In this document: piece by piece, positions 1 to 7,635 of the stretch | Layout: every line of letters starts with the position of its first letter | Position numbering within the stretch: the stretch's first letter is position 1 | Made by a program: the position numbers and the translations under genes | The notes under the pieces: generated by a model | Told to the model about the DNA's origin: nothing | The model's input: only the letters and a program-made list of their open reading frames with translations | Databases searched by the model: none | NCBI GenBank assembly: GCA_947589335.1 | Contig: CANPZH010000027.1 | Coordinates: forward strand, 1-13,949 | DNA length: 13,949 bases | From: an uncultured Clostridia bacterium | Lineage (GTDB): Bacteria > Bacillota > Clostridia > Christensenellales > Borkfalkiaceae | Direction: 5' to 3'

Positions 1-47
1 TCGGTCACCGTTCGCGCGGCAAATGCGCTCACTCACCATAAGCCGCC

Positions 48-73
48 GCCGACAGCCCACAGGGCTGATCGGC
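48..73. other. GC-rich hairpin near the left edge
   Basis: The arms GCCGACAGCCC (48-58) and GGGCTG-A-TCGGC (62-73) pair over 11 bp with one bulged A and a 3-nt loop. No T-run follows on either strand, so it is not a convincing intrinsic terminator. It could belong to the dispersed repeat block that follows or to the 3' region of a gene outside the window. Confidence 0.5.
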
Positions 74-90
74 AGAAAGGCGCCTTATGA

Positions 91-106
91 CCCTTTCAGG
101 GACAGC
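91..106 (+). repeat. 16-bp inverted repeat, left copy
   Basis: CCCTTTCAGGGACAGC here is the exact reverse complement of 13786-13801, so the two copies bracket the whole gene cluster in opposite orientation. A shorter direct copy (AGGGACAGCAAG, 98-109) recurs at 314-325. The sequence resembles short intergenic repeats scattered through gut Clostridia genomes, so a dispersed repeat is likelier than a transposon end. I see no transposase. Confidence 0.6.
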
Positions 107-137
107 AAGGGGGTGAATGCGAATCCATTCCTCAATT

Positions 138-180
138 ACGTCATTCTGAGCCGCGCAGTATGCGCGTGTCGAAGAATCGC
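138..180. repeat. REP-like imperfect inverted repeat (CGTCATTCTGAG type)
   Basis: This is a small palindromic unit. An outer ATTCT/AGAAT pair surrounds a perfect inner hairpin, CGCGCA (152-157), loop GTA, TGCGCG (161-166). The outer sequence CGTCATTCTGAG...GAAGAATC is a widespread intergenic repeat type in Bacillota genomes. Related sequence (CGTCGGAATGACGT) occurs three times at the right end of the window. It marks intergenic DNA and no function can be assigned. Confidence 0.55.
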
Positions 181-395
181 ACCTTATTACGATGCGGTCC
201 ATGTTTCGACAAGCTACTTCGTCGCATGCGCTCCTCGTGCCGCCCAAGGAACCATGACAGTAATAAGGCGGGACAACATGACGTAAAAAAAGCACAGGGC
301 AGGGTGACGTAAAAGGGACAGCAAGAAGGGGAACGCTACAAAAAAATGAAAGTAAAAAAGTCCGGAAAGACGTAAGAAACCTAAAAACCCCAAAA

Positions 396-447
396 CCTAC
401 AAATCCCAATAACCTCAACAACCTACAAACCCCAACAACCTCAAACA
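396..447 (+). repeat. 26-bp tandem repeat in a C/A-rich leader
   Basis: Two adjacent 26-bp units (396-421 and 422-447) both follow CCTACAAAyCCCAAyAACCTCAA and differ mainly at the two pyrimidine positions. A degenerate partial unit precedes them at about 380-395, and AACAACGGA repeats follow near 452-470. The plus strand from about 376 to 478 is almost devoid of G and T. The transcript here would be C/A-rich and unstructured, lying 50-130 nt ahead of the first start codon. It may be an untranslated leader, or slippage-derived intergenic DNA. Confidence 0.6.
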
Positions 448-510
448 CCAAAACAACGGAAACAACGGAAAAAACGTAAAGGCTCACATCCATACAAAAA
501 ATCAACATTG

Positions 511-517
511 AAAGGAG
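511..517 (+). promoter_or_regulatory. Ribosome binding site fixing the first gene's start
   Basis: AAAGGAG lies 5 nt before the ATG at 523. An in-frame TTG at 508 lies upstream of this site and would make the Shine-Dalgarno sequence coding, so the ATG at 523 is preferred. That start also gives a clean lipoprotein signal peptide. Confidence 0.8.
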
Positions 518-522
518 AAATT

Positions 523-2133
523 ATGAAAGGCTTTTGGAAAGCGCTTGCCGTGGCGGGGCTCGTGCCCGTGATCGCCGCGGGAGCAAGCAGTTGCGTCACG
601 ATGAAACCCAACGAAGATCTCAACGATCAGATGGGCGAAGTCCTCGAAGGGGTCGACTTCTCCGCAGGGAACGACTACAAGGGCTCCCTGCAGATCATGG
701 TCATGCGCACCCAGTCGGAACAGGACAACATCAAAGCATTCGTCGACTCCTTCAAAGTCGCATACCCCAACATCGACGTGAGAGTGGATACTTCCGCGAA
801 CTATCAGGAAGACCTCATCCTCCAACACGCCTATGCGACCAGCCAGGATAAATACGACGAGATGCCCGATGTGCTTTGGCTGAGCAACGAAGACGTTCCC
901 ACCTATGTCGCCAAAGGCATGCTCATGCCGATCTCCTATTTCGGGGAACAGGACAAGAATTTCTCCTTCGACTCCCTCGTGCCGACGATGGTGAAAGACG
1001 CCTCCTACGACGGGCAGGTCTACTTCATGCCCCGCGACTACAACCAGATCACGACCTTCTACAACAAGACGATCTTCGAAAAGGCAGGGGTGCCCGATCC
1101 CGGAACGTACAAGGACGAGAACGGTCAGGTCCGCGCGATGACGAAGGCGGAGTTCACCGATATGATCGAGAAGGTCGCAAAGTGGATGCGCGAGACCAAG
1201 GAGACCACTCCCGCCGGCAAGAAGTACGAAGACGGCCGCGCCCTCGAGATCCAGGCGTTCTGGAACTCCCTCAACTACGCGGTCTTCAAGGGCAACGGCG
1301 CCGAGCTCGTGAACGGCGACGGCTACATCGACCTCGAATCCGACGCCGCGCTCAAGACTCTCTACACCTTCTGGGATCTCGCCTATAACGACATCTGCGC
1401 CCGCATGACCGACGTCGGCATGTCCACGCACAACCTCTTCATCCAAGGGATCGGCGCCGTCTGTTTCGACGTCCGCTCCTCCCTGAGCGACATCGTCAAG
1501 TCCACCGACAGGATCCCCGGCGTGTGCGAAACGCTCGGCGTCGCTCCCTTCCCGAACCTCTCCGACGGCGAATATTACGTCGGCGCGGGCTGCTCGGGCT
1601 ACGGCATGTACCGCAATTCGGACGATCCCACGGCGGCATGGCTCTTCCTGAAGCACGTCGTCAGCGAATCCGGCCAAAACGCCTTCTGCCAGACGGGCAA
1701 CGGCTGCCCCGTGCTCAAGTCGATGTTCGACGACAAGACCGCGACCTGGAAGAACATCAAGGCGGAGAATCCCGCGCTCTACGCGAACCTGCCCGCAGAT
1801 TTCGACCACGACGCATTCGTCTATGAGTACGAACAGGCGGGGCTCACCCTCGACTATCTCGACAAGGTCCCGCTCGGCGCACAGCAGGCGGTCACCGAGG
1901 AGATGCGCGTTGCCGTCATCAATGTCGTGACGAGCACGCCTTACGACGCAAACATCAACTTCGTCTATCAGCATATGAAGAACCTCCTGGAGTCTTCCAT
2001 CGAGAAGATGAACGACGCCATCGCCAAAGAGAAGGCGAAGGAAGAGGCAAAAGAGGAGGAAAAAGACGAGGCGAAGGACGAACAGGGCGACGGGCAGCAG
2101 ACGGAAGGCAATGCGGAGGGCGAAGGCGCATAA
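523..2133 (+). CDS. Carbohydrate ABC transporter solute-binding lipoprotein
   Basis: This 536-residue extracellular sugar-binding protein belongs to the UgpB/MalE-like (COG1653) class and delivers an oligosaccharide to the permeases encoded next. Residues 1-23 form a signal peptide (charged MKGFWK, then a hydrophobic stretch) ending in ASSC with lipidation Cys24. Typical class features follow: the VLWLSNEDVPTYV segment near residue 117, where the class has its early hinge region, and FMPRDYNQITTFYNK near 168, where these proteins have their conserved Tyr-Asn-Lys stretch. The last roughly 37 residues form a highly charged Lys/Glu/Asp/Gln tail that is not part of the usual fold and makes the protein longer than many relatives. 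The ATG at 523 is chosen for its AAAGGAG site. Family assignment is secure; the ligand is unknown and is only inferred from the downstream hydrolases to be a decorated glycan fragment. Confidence 0.92.
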   Translation: MKGFWKALAVAGLVPVIAAGASSCVTMKPNEDLNDQMGEVLEGVDFSAGNDYKGSLQIMVMRTQSEQDNIKAFVDSFKVAYPNIDVRVDTSANYQEDLILQHAYATSQDKYDEMPDVLWLSNEDVPTYVAKGMLMPISYFGEQDKNFSFDSLVPTMVKDASYDGQVYFMPRDYNQITTFYNKTIFEKAGVPDPGTYKDENGQVRAMTKAEFTDMIEKVAKWMRETKETTPAGKKYEDGRALEIQAFWNSLNYAVFKGNGAELVNGDGYIDLESDAALKTLYTFWDLAYNDICARMTDVGMSTHNLFIQGIGAVCFDVRSSLSDIVKSTDRIPGVCETLGVAPFPNLSDGEYYVGAGCSGYGMYRNSDDPTAAWLFLKHVVSESGQNAFCQTGNGCPVLKSMFDDKTATWKNIKAENPALYANLPADFDHDAFVYEYEQAGLTLDYLDKVPLGAQQAVTEEMRVAVINVVTSTPYDANINFVYQHMKNLLESSIEKMNDAIAKEKAKEEAKEEEKDEAKDEQGDGQQTEGNAEGEGA

Positions 2134-2151
2134 CGCCGCCCTCCCGAAGAT

Positions 2152-3126
2152 ATGGTAAAAGCAAAGAAACAACTCAGCGTGCAGGAGCAGTTCCGCCGCA
2201 GCGCAATGATCCGTAGGCTCAAGAGCGACCTCGTCTGCTACATCTTTCTGCTGCCGTTTTTCGTGGGCGCGGTCGTCTTTACGGCTTATCCGATCATCCT
2301 CTCCTGCGTTTACAGCTTCACCGACTTCAACGGCGCTTACGCGACGGAGTGGGGGATCTTCAACTTCAAGGCGCTCTTCGATTTCAGCCTGCTCGGCGAG
2401 GCGAAGAACGTGTTCACCTCGCTCGGACTCACTTTCCTCTATGTCATCGTCAGCTCGACGGTGTCGCTCACGCTCTCCTATGCGTTTGCGCTGTTCGTGC
2501 GGAGGAAGATCCCCGGCATCAAGGTGATCCGCGTCCTGTGCTACCTGCCCTGCCTCATTCCGGGGCTTGCGAGCGGGTTCCTCTGGACCGATCTCTTGGG
2601 CTACGGCACGGCGACGGCGACGAGGCCTGCGAGCTACGGGCTCTTCAACACCTGGCTCACCAATCTCGGGCTGCCCGCGTTTCCCTTCTTCTCCGACGCC
2701 AACACGGCGATGTTCACCCTCATTCTGACGGGCATCTGGGGCGTCGGCGGGGGAATGATCATGTGGCTTGCCGCATTCGAGAACATTCCTCCCGATCTGT
2801 ACGAAGCCGCCGATCTCGACGGCGCGAGCTACATGCGCAAGCTCTTCTCGATCACCATCCCGCTCTCCTCTCCCATGATCTTCTACAACCTCGTCACGGG
2901 GCTGATCGCGGGGCTGCAGGTGTTCGGAACGTATGCAACGTACGGCGTCGGCGAAGGCGGGAGCCTCTATTTCATCGCGATCCGCATTTACACGACGGCG
3001 TTCAAGTCGCCCTATAACTTCGGGCTCGCCTGCGCAGAGGGCTGGCTGCTCTTCATCATCATTGCGGCGCTGACCCTCTTGCTCTTCAAAACAACGAATT
3101 GGGTGCATTATGGAGACGAAAATTAA
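2152..3126 (+). CDS. Carbohydrate ABC transporter permease, MalF/UgpA type
   Basis: This 324-residue inner-membrane permease is one half of the import channel. About six hydrophobic segments are visible, near residues 27-49, 86-107, 119-140, 185-206, 237-255 and 293-313. The cytoplasmic EAA loop that docks on the ATPase starts at Y217: YEAADLDGASYMRKLFSITIP. The N-terminus is short and basic, with no large extra domain. It starts 18 nt after the binding-protein gene. The Shine-Dalgarno match is weak (GAAGA), so translation may depend on coupling. Its 3' end overlaps the next permease by 17 nt. Family certain, substrate unknown. Confidence 0.93.
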   Translation: MVKAKKQLSVQEQFRRSAMIRRLKSDLVCYIFLLPFFVGAVVFTAYPIILSCVYSFTDFNGAYATEWGIFNFKALFDFSLLGEAKNVFTSLGLTFLYVIVSSTVSLTLSYAFALFVRRKIPGIKVIRVLCYLPCLIPGLASGFLWTDLLGYGTATATRPASYGLFNTWLTNLGLPAFPFFSDANTAMFTLILTGIWGVGGGMIMWLAAFENIPPDLYEAADLDGASYMRKLFSITIPLSSPMIFYNLVTGLIAGLQVFGTYATYGVGEGGSLYFIAIRIYTTAFKSPYNFGLACAEGWLLFIIIAALTLLLFKTTNWVHYGDEN

Positions 3127-4027
3127 CGAATCTGCGCCCCTTGCGGCGCCCGACAGCAACAGTCTGCAGAAAAAGACCAAGACGGCGAAAAGGGTGCTCC
3201 TGGCCGTGAAGTATGTGCTCTCCGCGCTGTTCGTCATCATCCTCATCTTTCCCTTCCTGTTCATGATCATGAAGAGTTTCATGTCCGCAGAGGAGACCAT
3301 GACGGGCGTGCCGGTCCATTTCTTCCCGCAGCATTTCACGTTCGCGAACTATGCGATCATCGGGCAGTTCATGCCCAACCTCATCAACACCCTCATCATC
3401 ATCGCGATCAACGCGACGTTTATCCCGCTGTCCGCGTGCTTCGTCGCCTTCCCTCTGGCGCGGAGGAACTTCACGGGGAAAAAGGTCGTGTTCTCGGTCA
3501 TCATGTCTACGATCATGATCCCGAGCACCGTCCTCATGATCCCTTCCTACATCCTCTTCCGCCAGTTCGGGTTCTACGATAAGCTCGTCTCGCAGTGGAT
3601 CGGCGCCTTCTGGGGCGGCGGCGCGCTCAACATCTTCCTCGTCATCCAGTTCATGCGCGGCTTCCCGCGGGAGATGGACGAGGCGGCGAGGATCGACGGC
3701 GCAAACGACTTCCAGATCTTTTTCTACATCATTCTGCCGCTCTGCTCGAATATCATTCTGTTTATTGCAATCACGGCGGTGAACGGCTACTGGATGGACT
3801 TCCAGGGACCTCTCCTCTATCTCAAATCGGAGAGCAAGTACACGGTCGGTCTGGCATTCTACTATTTCTACAACGACCTGCTCTCACAGGGCAGCGTCAT
3901 CGCGAACGAGGCGAGAGTGCAGCTCATGGCGATGTCCGTCTTCATGTCCATCGTCCCCATGCTGCTCTACTTCCTCTTCCAGGACAAGATGATCGGCGGG
4001 ATCAAACTCGGCGCCGTCAAGGGGTAA
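3110..4027 (+). CDS. Carbohydrate ABC transporter permease, MalG/UgpE type
   Basis: This 305-residue membrane protein is the second permease half. It has a basic N-terminal tail, a first membrane segment near residues 30-52, further hydrophobic segments, and the EAA loop DEAARIDGANDFQIFFYIILP beginning at D190. It starts inside the end of the MalF-type gene (17-nt overlap) without a strong ribosome binding site, which suggests translational coupling and matched amounts of the two halves. No ATPase gene follows. In Bacillota, importers of this class commonly use a shared MsmK/MalK-type ATPase encoded elsewhere, and that is the expected arrangement here. Confidence 0.93.
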   Translation: METKINESAPLAAPDSNSLQKKTKTAKRVLLAVKYVLSALFVIILIFPFLFMIMKSFMSAEETMTGVPVHFFPQHFTFANYAIIGQFMPNLINTLIIIAINATFIPLSACFVAFPLARRNFTGKKVVFSVIMSTIMIPSTVLMIPSYILFRQFGFYDKLVSQWIGAFWGGGALNIFLVIQFMRGFPREMDEAARIDGANDFQIFFYIILPLCSNIILFIAITAVNGYWMDFQGPLLYLKSESKYTVGLAFYYFYNDLLSQGSVIANEARVQLMAMSVFMSIVPMLLYFLFQDKMIGGIKLGAVKG

Positions 4028-4028
4028 T

Positions 4029-5591
4029 ATGAAGCGGATCACGGCAACATCATTGGCGATATGTCTGCTCGGCGCGGCCTTGGGCTGCGCCGCAGGCTGC
4101 GGGCCCGAGGACCCGGAGACCGAAAAACCCGATCCCGGGCCGCAGGGCGGAGGAACGCAGAGCGGGACCGAGGTCGATACCTCCTTCCACGCCCTCTCGG
4201 AAGGCGGGGAGGGGCAGACCGGCGGCGGGGAGACGTATGTTCTCACCGTCGGAAAGCCCGCCGAAAAGCGCAACTATCTCTCGGTGGATTTCGAAGCCTC
4301 CGTCGCCGTCAGGGGCGAGATCGCCTACACGGCCGGCGGGAGCGCGCACACCGAGGATTTTTATGCGCTTGCGGGCAAGAACGACTTCCGCCAGATCCTC
4401 GACTATTACGGCGAATACGGCGGCATCGAGACGATCGATTCCCTCTCCTTCCTCTCCCTCACGGGCGAGGCGGGAACGGTGAAGGTGAACTCCGTCTCGA
4501 TCGCAAACCACGCGATCGACTTTTCGGGCATCCGCTTTACCGACAGCGAGGTGGAGCCGCAGCTCCAACTCTATCTGAAAGGGGAGCAGATCAACGTCGG
4601 CTGCACCCTGAAATCGGGGGGCGCGATCAACTGGCTCTCCAGTCCCGAGGCCGTCGCGAGCAGAATGAGCGCTCCGGACGGCGACCAGCAGCAGGATACC
4701 TACTACGTCGGCACCAAAAAGGACGCCGAGGCAAAGGCGAACTTCCGCGCCGTCGTCACGGAGGGGAACGAAGTCAATCTCGTCAACACGGCGGACAACG
4801 GGCGGCTCATCCAGCAGTCCTACTATGGCGCCCTCGACGACGAGAACTATCAGAGCGAGCTCTATAACGGCGCCGTTTGGCCCTACAACCCCGTGCAGGG
4901 AGGGAGCCAGACGAACAAACACAGCCTTTTGACGGATGTGCGCGTCTCGGACGGCGAGATCTATATCAAGACCCGCCCGCTCGACTGGGCGAAGGACAAG
5001 AGCATAACGCCCTCCTATATGGAGAACCGCTATACGCTGCAGAAGAGCGCCTCGGGGATGGAATATGTCCGCGTCGAGAACAAGTTTACGGATTTCTCGG
5101 GCTATCGCCACGGCAATCCCCGCCATCAGGAGCTCCCGGCGTTTTACTGCATTTCCCCGCTCGGACGCGCGATCTACTACACGGGCGCGGCTCCCTTCAC
5201 GGGCGCGGCCCTCTCCGAGAGCGCAGATCTCGGCTTCTGGGGCGCTCCCCAGCCCCCCGAGAGCCATCTCTCCTGCGATGAGAACTGGATCGTCTGGGCA
5301 AACGAGGACGATTGGGGCGTGGGACTGTATGTCCCCGACGTGACCTCCGTGCTCGCGGGAAGATACAACTACGACGTCAATTTCTGGACGCTGTTCAAAA
5401 ACGGCGCCTACCGGGCGGGCACGACCTGCTACTGCGCCCCCCTCGCCACCCTTGCGCTTCAGAGCTACACGGCATTCGAATACAGCTACTATCTCTCGGT
5501 CGGGAGGGTGGAGGAGAGCCGTGCGCTGTTCTGCTCCCTGAAAGAGGGCGGAGCCTCCAACGGGGACCTCGCCGGCAAGGCGGCATGGTAA
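4029..5591 (+). CDS. Uncharacterised glycan-operon lipoprotein (520 aa)
   Basis: I do not recognise a named family with certainty. The protein has a lipoprotein signal with two candidate lipobox cysteines (C20 in ALGC and C24 in AAGC), then an acidic, Gly/Pro-rich linker to about residue 60. Residues about 70-155 look like a small beta-rich domain. The remainder (about 170-500) is Tyr/Trp-rich and beta-like, with motifs such as NGRLIQQSYYG near 258 and WPYNPVQGG at 284-292. I have seen similar motifs in large beta-sandwich proteins encoded beside polysaccharide-degrading enzymes. It starts 1 nt after the permease stop, with AAGGGG as a modest ribosome binding site, and lies directly before the GH99-like gene. 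It is probably a surface glycan-binding or glycan-cleaving protein (inference). Confidence 0.75.
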   Translation: MKRITATSLAICLLGAALGCAAGCGPEDPETEKPDPGPQGGGTQSGTEVDTSFHALSEGGEGQTGGGETYVLTVGKPAEKRNYLSVDFEASVAVRGEIAYTAGGSAHTEDFYALAGKNDFRQILDYYGEYGGIETIDSLSFLSLTGEAGTVKVNSVSIANHAIDFSGIRFTDSEVEPQLQLYLKGEQINVGCTLKSGGAINWLSSPEAVASRMSAPDGDQQQDTYYVGTKKDAEAKANFRAVVTEGNEVNLVNTADNGRLIQQSYYGALDDENYQSELYNGAVWPYNPVQGGSQTNKHSLLTDVRVSDGEIYIKTRPLDWAKDKSITPSYMENRYTLQKSASGMEYVRVENKFTDFSGYRHGNPRHQELPAFYCISPLGRAIYYTGAAPFTGAALSESADLGFWGAPQPPESHLSCDENWIVWANEDDWGVGLYVPDVTSVLAGRYNYDVNFWTLFKNGAYRAGTTCYCAPLATLALQSYTAFEYSYYLSVGRVEESRALFCSLKEGGASNGDLAGKAAW

Positions 5592-5607
5592 CGATAAGGA
5601 GAACATC

Positions 5608-7620
5608 ATGAAACATCTTTGGAAGATACTCTGTCTTACGCTCGGGCTCGCAATGATGCTTGCGGGCTGCGGTGAAACGGTGCCTCCGCCCGGCGGCGGG
5701 ACCGGCTCCGAACAGCTCGGCCAAGGGGAAGGGCCCGGTCAGGGCGAAGGGCCCGGCCAAGGGGAACAGCCCGGTCAGGGCGAAGAGCCCTCCCCCGTCC
5801 CCGACGACAGCGAGGCGTGGGCGCTCCTCTCGGAGAAGGAAAAGACGATCGCGAGCCTCTGTGCGACCGACGACTTCGGGCGCATGGTCACGGTCTCGGG
5901 AAAGGAGGACGGCAGCAAGTACGTCGGCCTGTTCTTCTTCCTCTGGAACGGCTCCATCGGCCAGCCCTCGGGCAAGATCCAAGACATCTCCAACGGCTAC
6001 GGCGGCGACTACGAGACCTTCAAGGCGGCAGTCGAGCGCGGAGAGATCCAAGCGGGCGGCGGTAAGACGGACGAGCCTGAGCCCAAGGACATCCCCAACG
6101 ACACGATCTTCTGGGGCAAGCCCATCTGGGACTACTATTCGCAGGACGACGAATGGGTGGTACGCAAGCAGATCGAGATGCTCACGATGGCGGGCGTCGA
6201 CTTCCTGTTCTTCGACGTGACGAATTTCTATTACGACGAAAATATGCACGCCTGGAGCGGATTCTATGAGAACGCCGCAAACGTCGTGCTCAAAGTCATC
6301 GCCGAATACCGTGCGGCCGGCTGGGACGCGCCGCAGGCGATGTTCTATACCAACAGCAACGACTATCAGGCGGTCAAGACGATCTACAAGACCTTCTACG
6401 AAGGGAACAGATTCCCGGACGCCTTCTTTGCCCCCAACGGCAAGCCGATGATCGTGATGACCGCGGCTTCCCGCGCGAAGCTGGCGGCGGGGGAGGCGGG
6501 CAGCGAAGATAAGACCGTCTCCGACTATTTCGAATTCAAAAACACCGTCTGGCCGAACGACGGAAAGACGGAGATCGACCCGAACAGTTTCTCCTGGATG
6601 GAGAAGTATTCGCAGTACGGCACCTACCTCGTCAACCGCGGCGGCATGGTGAACGTCTCCGTGGCGCAGCATACCAACACCTGGAAGTTCAGCGATATGA
6701 CGAAGAACTTCGGCAGGGGGTACGACTACAAGACGCAGCAGAACGTCACGGCAAATGCGCGGAAGGGGACCAACTACCAGTTCCTTTGGAATCAGGTCCT
6801 CGGCAGCAAGGAGAGCGTGAACACGGTCGCCGTCACGGGCTGGAACGAGTGGATCGGCGGCGCCTTCGACCATGAGGGCGACACGAAGTGCGCTCCCTTC
6901 ACGGTCGATACCTTCAACGAGGAGTACTCGCGCGACCTCGAGCCCTGCTACAACGGCTACGGCGACAACTTCTATCTGCAGACGGCGCAGAACATCAAGG
7001 CGTTCAAGTACGCAGAGGGCTACAAGGGCGTCTCCAAGCCGGCAGAGACCCTCAGGGTCGACGACCTGCTCGACTACAACGTCTGGGAGGCGCTTCCCAT
7101 GCACTATCTCGACTTCAAGGGCGAGTGCATCGAGAGGAGGCACCGCGGCTGGCTCGCGAACATGATGCTGAAGGACAATACCAACCGCAACGACATCGTC
7201 CGCGTCATCACCACGCACGACAGCGAGAACCTCTACTTCCGCATCGAGACGGACGCAGACATCACCCGCTACACGGAGGGCGATACGGGCTGGATGAACA
7301 TTTTGCTCTCCACGGGCGAGGAGACGGGACTTCCCGCACACCGCTATGTCATCAACCGCACGCTGAACGGCAACGATTCGGGCGTGTTCGAGCGCATGCA
7401 GGACGGGACCTACCGCGAGATCGGCAAGGCGAAGGTATACTATCTGAGCTACGTCATGCAGGTCTCCGTGCCCCGCTCCCTCTTCGGGCTCGGGGAGGGG
7501 ACGCCGTCCTTCTCCTTCAAGGTGTGCGATAACATCTCGGATCCCGAGGACGAACTCAGCTACTACACCACGGGCGACTCCGCTCCCATCGGCAGATGGA
7601 GCTGGAAATACGGATTTTGA
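5608..7620 (+). CDS. GH99/WbsX-like glycosidase lipoprotein with CBM9-like domain
   Basis: This is a 670-residue surface lipoprotein. A signal peptide ends in LAGC (Cys21). A Gly/Gln/Glu/Pro linker follows, with four GQGExP units at residues 38-61. A catalytic-like TIM barrel of the GH71/GH99/WbsX-like group then spans roughly residues 80-470. Its landmarks are WDYYSQDDEWVVRKQIEML, FLFFDVTNFYYDE (D203), VTGWNEWIGG (N413-E414-W415) and EEYSRDLEP (439-446), the last characteristic of a subfamily common in Bacillota and Verrucomicrobia. The C-terminal part (about 484-670) reads as a CBM9-like or DOMON-type beta-sandwich (DSENLYFRIETDADI...). Characterised GH99 enzymes are endo-alpha-mannosidases with a two-glutamate NEWxEG motif; here the second Glu is replaced by Gly (G417). 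The fold is likely and the reaction unproven. The start follows a good AAGGAG site. Confidence 0.8.
   Translation: MKHLWKILCLTLGLAMMLAGCGETVPPPGGGTGSEQLGQGEGPGQGEGPGQGEQPGQGEEPSPVPDDSEAWALLSEKEKTIASLCATDDFGRMVTVSGKEDGSKYVGLFFFLWNGSIGQPSGKIQDISNGYGGDYETFKAAVERGEIQAGGGKTDEPEPKDIPNDTIFWGKPIWDYYSQDDEWVVRKQIEMLTMAGVDFLFFDVTNFYYDENMHAWSGFYENAANVVLKVIAEYRAAGWDAPQAMFYTNSNDYQAVKTIYKTFYEGNRFPDAFFAPNGKPMIVMTAASRAKLAAGEAGSEDKTVSDYFEFKNTVWPNDGKTEIDPNSFSWMEKYSQYGTYLVNRGGMVNVSVAQHTNTWKFSDMTKNFGRGYDYKTQQNVTANARKGTNYQFLWNQVLGSKESVNTVAVTGWNEWIGGAFDHEGDTKCAPFTVDTFNEEYSRDLEPCYNGYGDNFYLQTAQNIKAFKYAEGYKGVSKPAETLRVDDLLDYNVWEALPMHYLDFKGECIERRHRGWLANMMLKDNTNRNDIVRVITTHDSENLYFRIETDADITRYTEGDTGWMNILLSTGEETGLPAHRYVINRTLNGNDSGVFERMQDGTYREIGKAKVYYLSYVMQVSVPRSLFGLGEGTPSFSFKVCDNISDPEDELSYYTTGDSAPIGRWSWKYGF
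5719..5790 (+). repeat. Coding tandem repeat, 4 x 18 bp (2 x 36 bp)
   Basis: Four 18-bp units encode GQGEGP, GQGEGP, GQGEQP and GQGEEP. Units 1 and 3 share one codon pattern (GGC CAA GGG GAA) and units 2 and 4 another (GGT CAG GGC GAA), so the array arose by duplication of a 36-bp pair. It forms the flexible spacer between the lipidated Cys and the barrel. Unit number could change by slippage without loss of frame. Confidence 0.9.
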
Positions 7621-7626
7621 TCCATC

Positions 7627-7631
7627 GGAGG
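7627..7631 (+). promoter_or_regulatory. Strong ribosome binding site for the SGNH lipoprotein
   Basis: GGAGG lies 4 nt before the ATG at 7636 and supports that start, which also gives a full lipoprotein signal peptide. Confidence 0.7.
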
Positions 7632-7635
7632 AACT

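Larger units (their letters stand above)
1..522. other. Upstream intergenic region, no convincing gene
   Basis: No open reading frame here has both a credible ribosome binding site and a recognisable product. The region holds the hairpin at 48-73, the dispersed repeats at 91-180, a repeated TGACGTAAAA (279-288 and 305-314), a second AGGGACAGCAAG (314-325), and the C/A-rich leader at 376-480. I looked for a -35/-10 pair ahead of the first gene and found none I would defend, so the operon promoter is unassigned. No tRNA or riboswitch fold was recognised. Confidence 0.6.

Noticed and set aside
23..286. Small plus-strand open frame of 87 codons at the left edge
   Set aside because: It has no ribosome binding site, runs through the hairpin and dispersed repeats, and encodes nothing recognisable.
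508..522. TTG start at 508 for the first gene
   Set aside because: It lies upstream of the AAAGGAG ribosome binding site; the ATG at 523 has correct spacing and a clean signal peptide.
502..3339. Very long minus-strand open frame of 945 codons opposite the importer genes
   Set aside because: It runs antisense across the binding-protein gene, the MalF-type permease gene and the start of the MalG-type gene, which have clear families, signals and ribosome binding sites. The predicted protein is Arg/Glu/His/Val-rich low-complexity sequence typical of the complement of GC-rich coding DNA.
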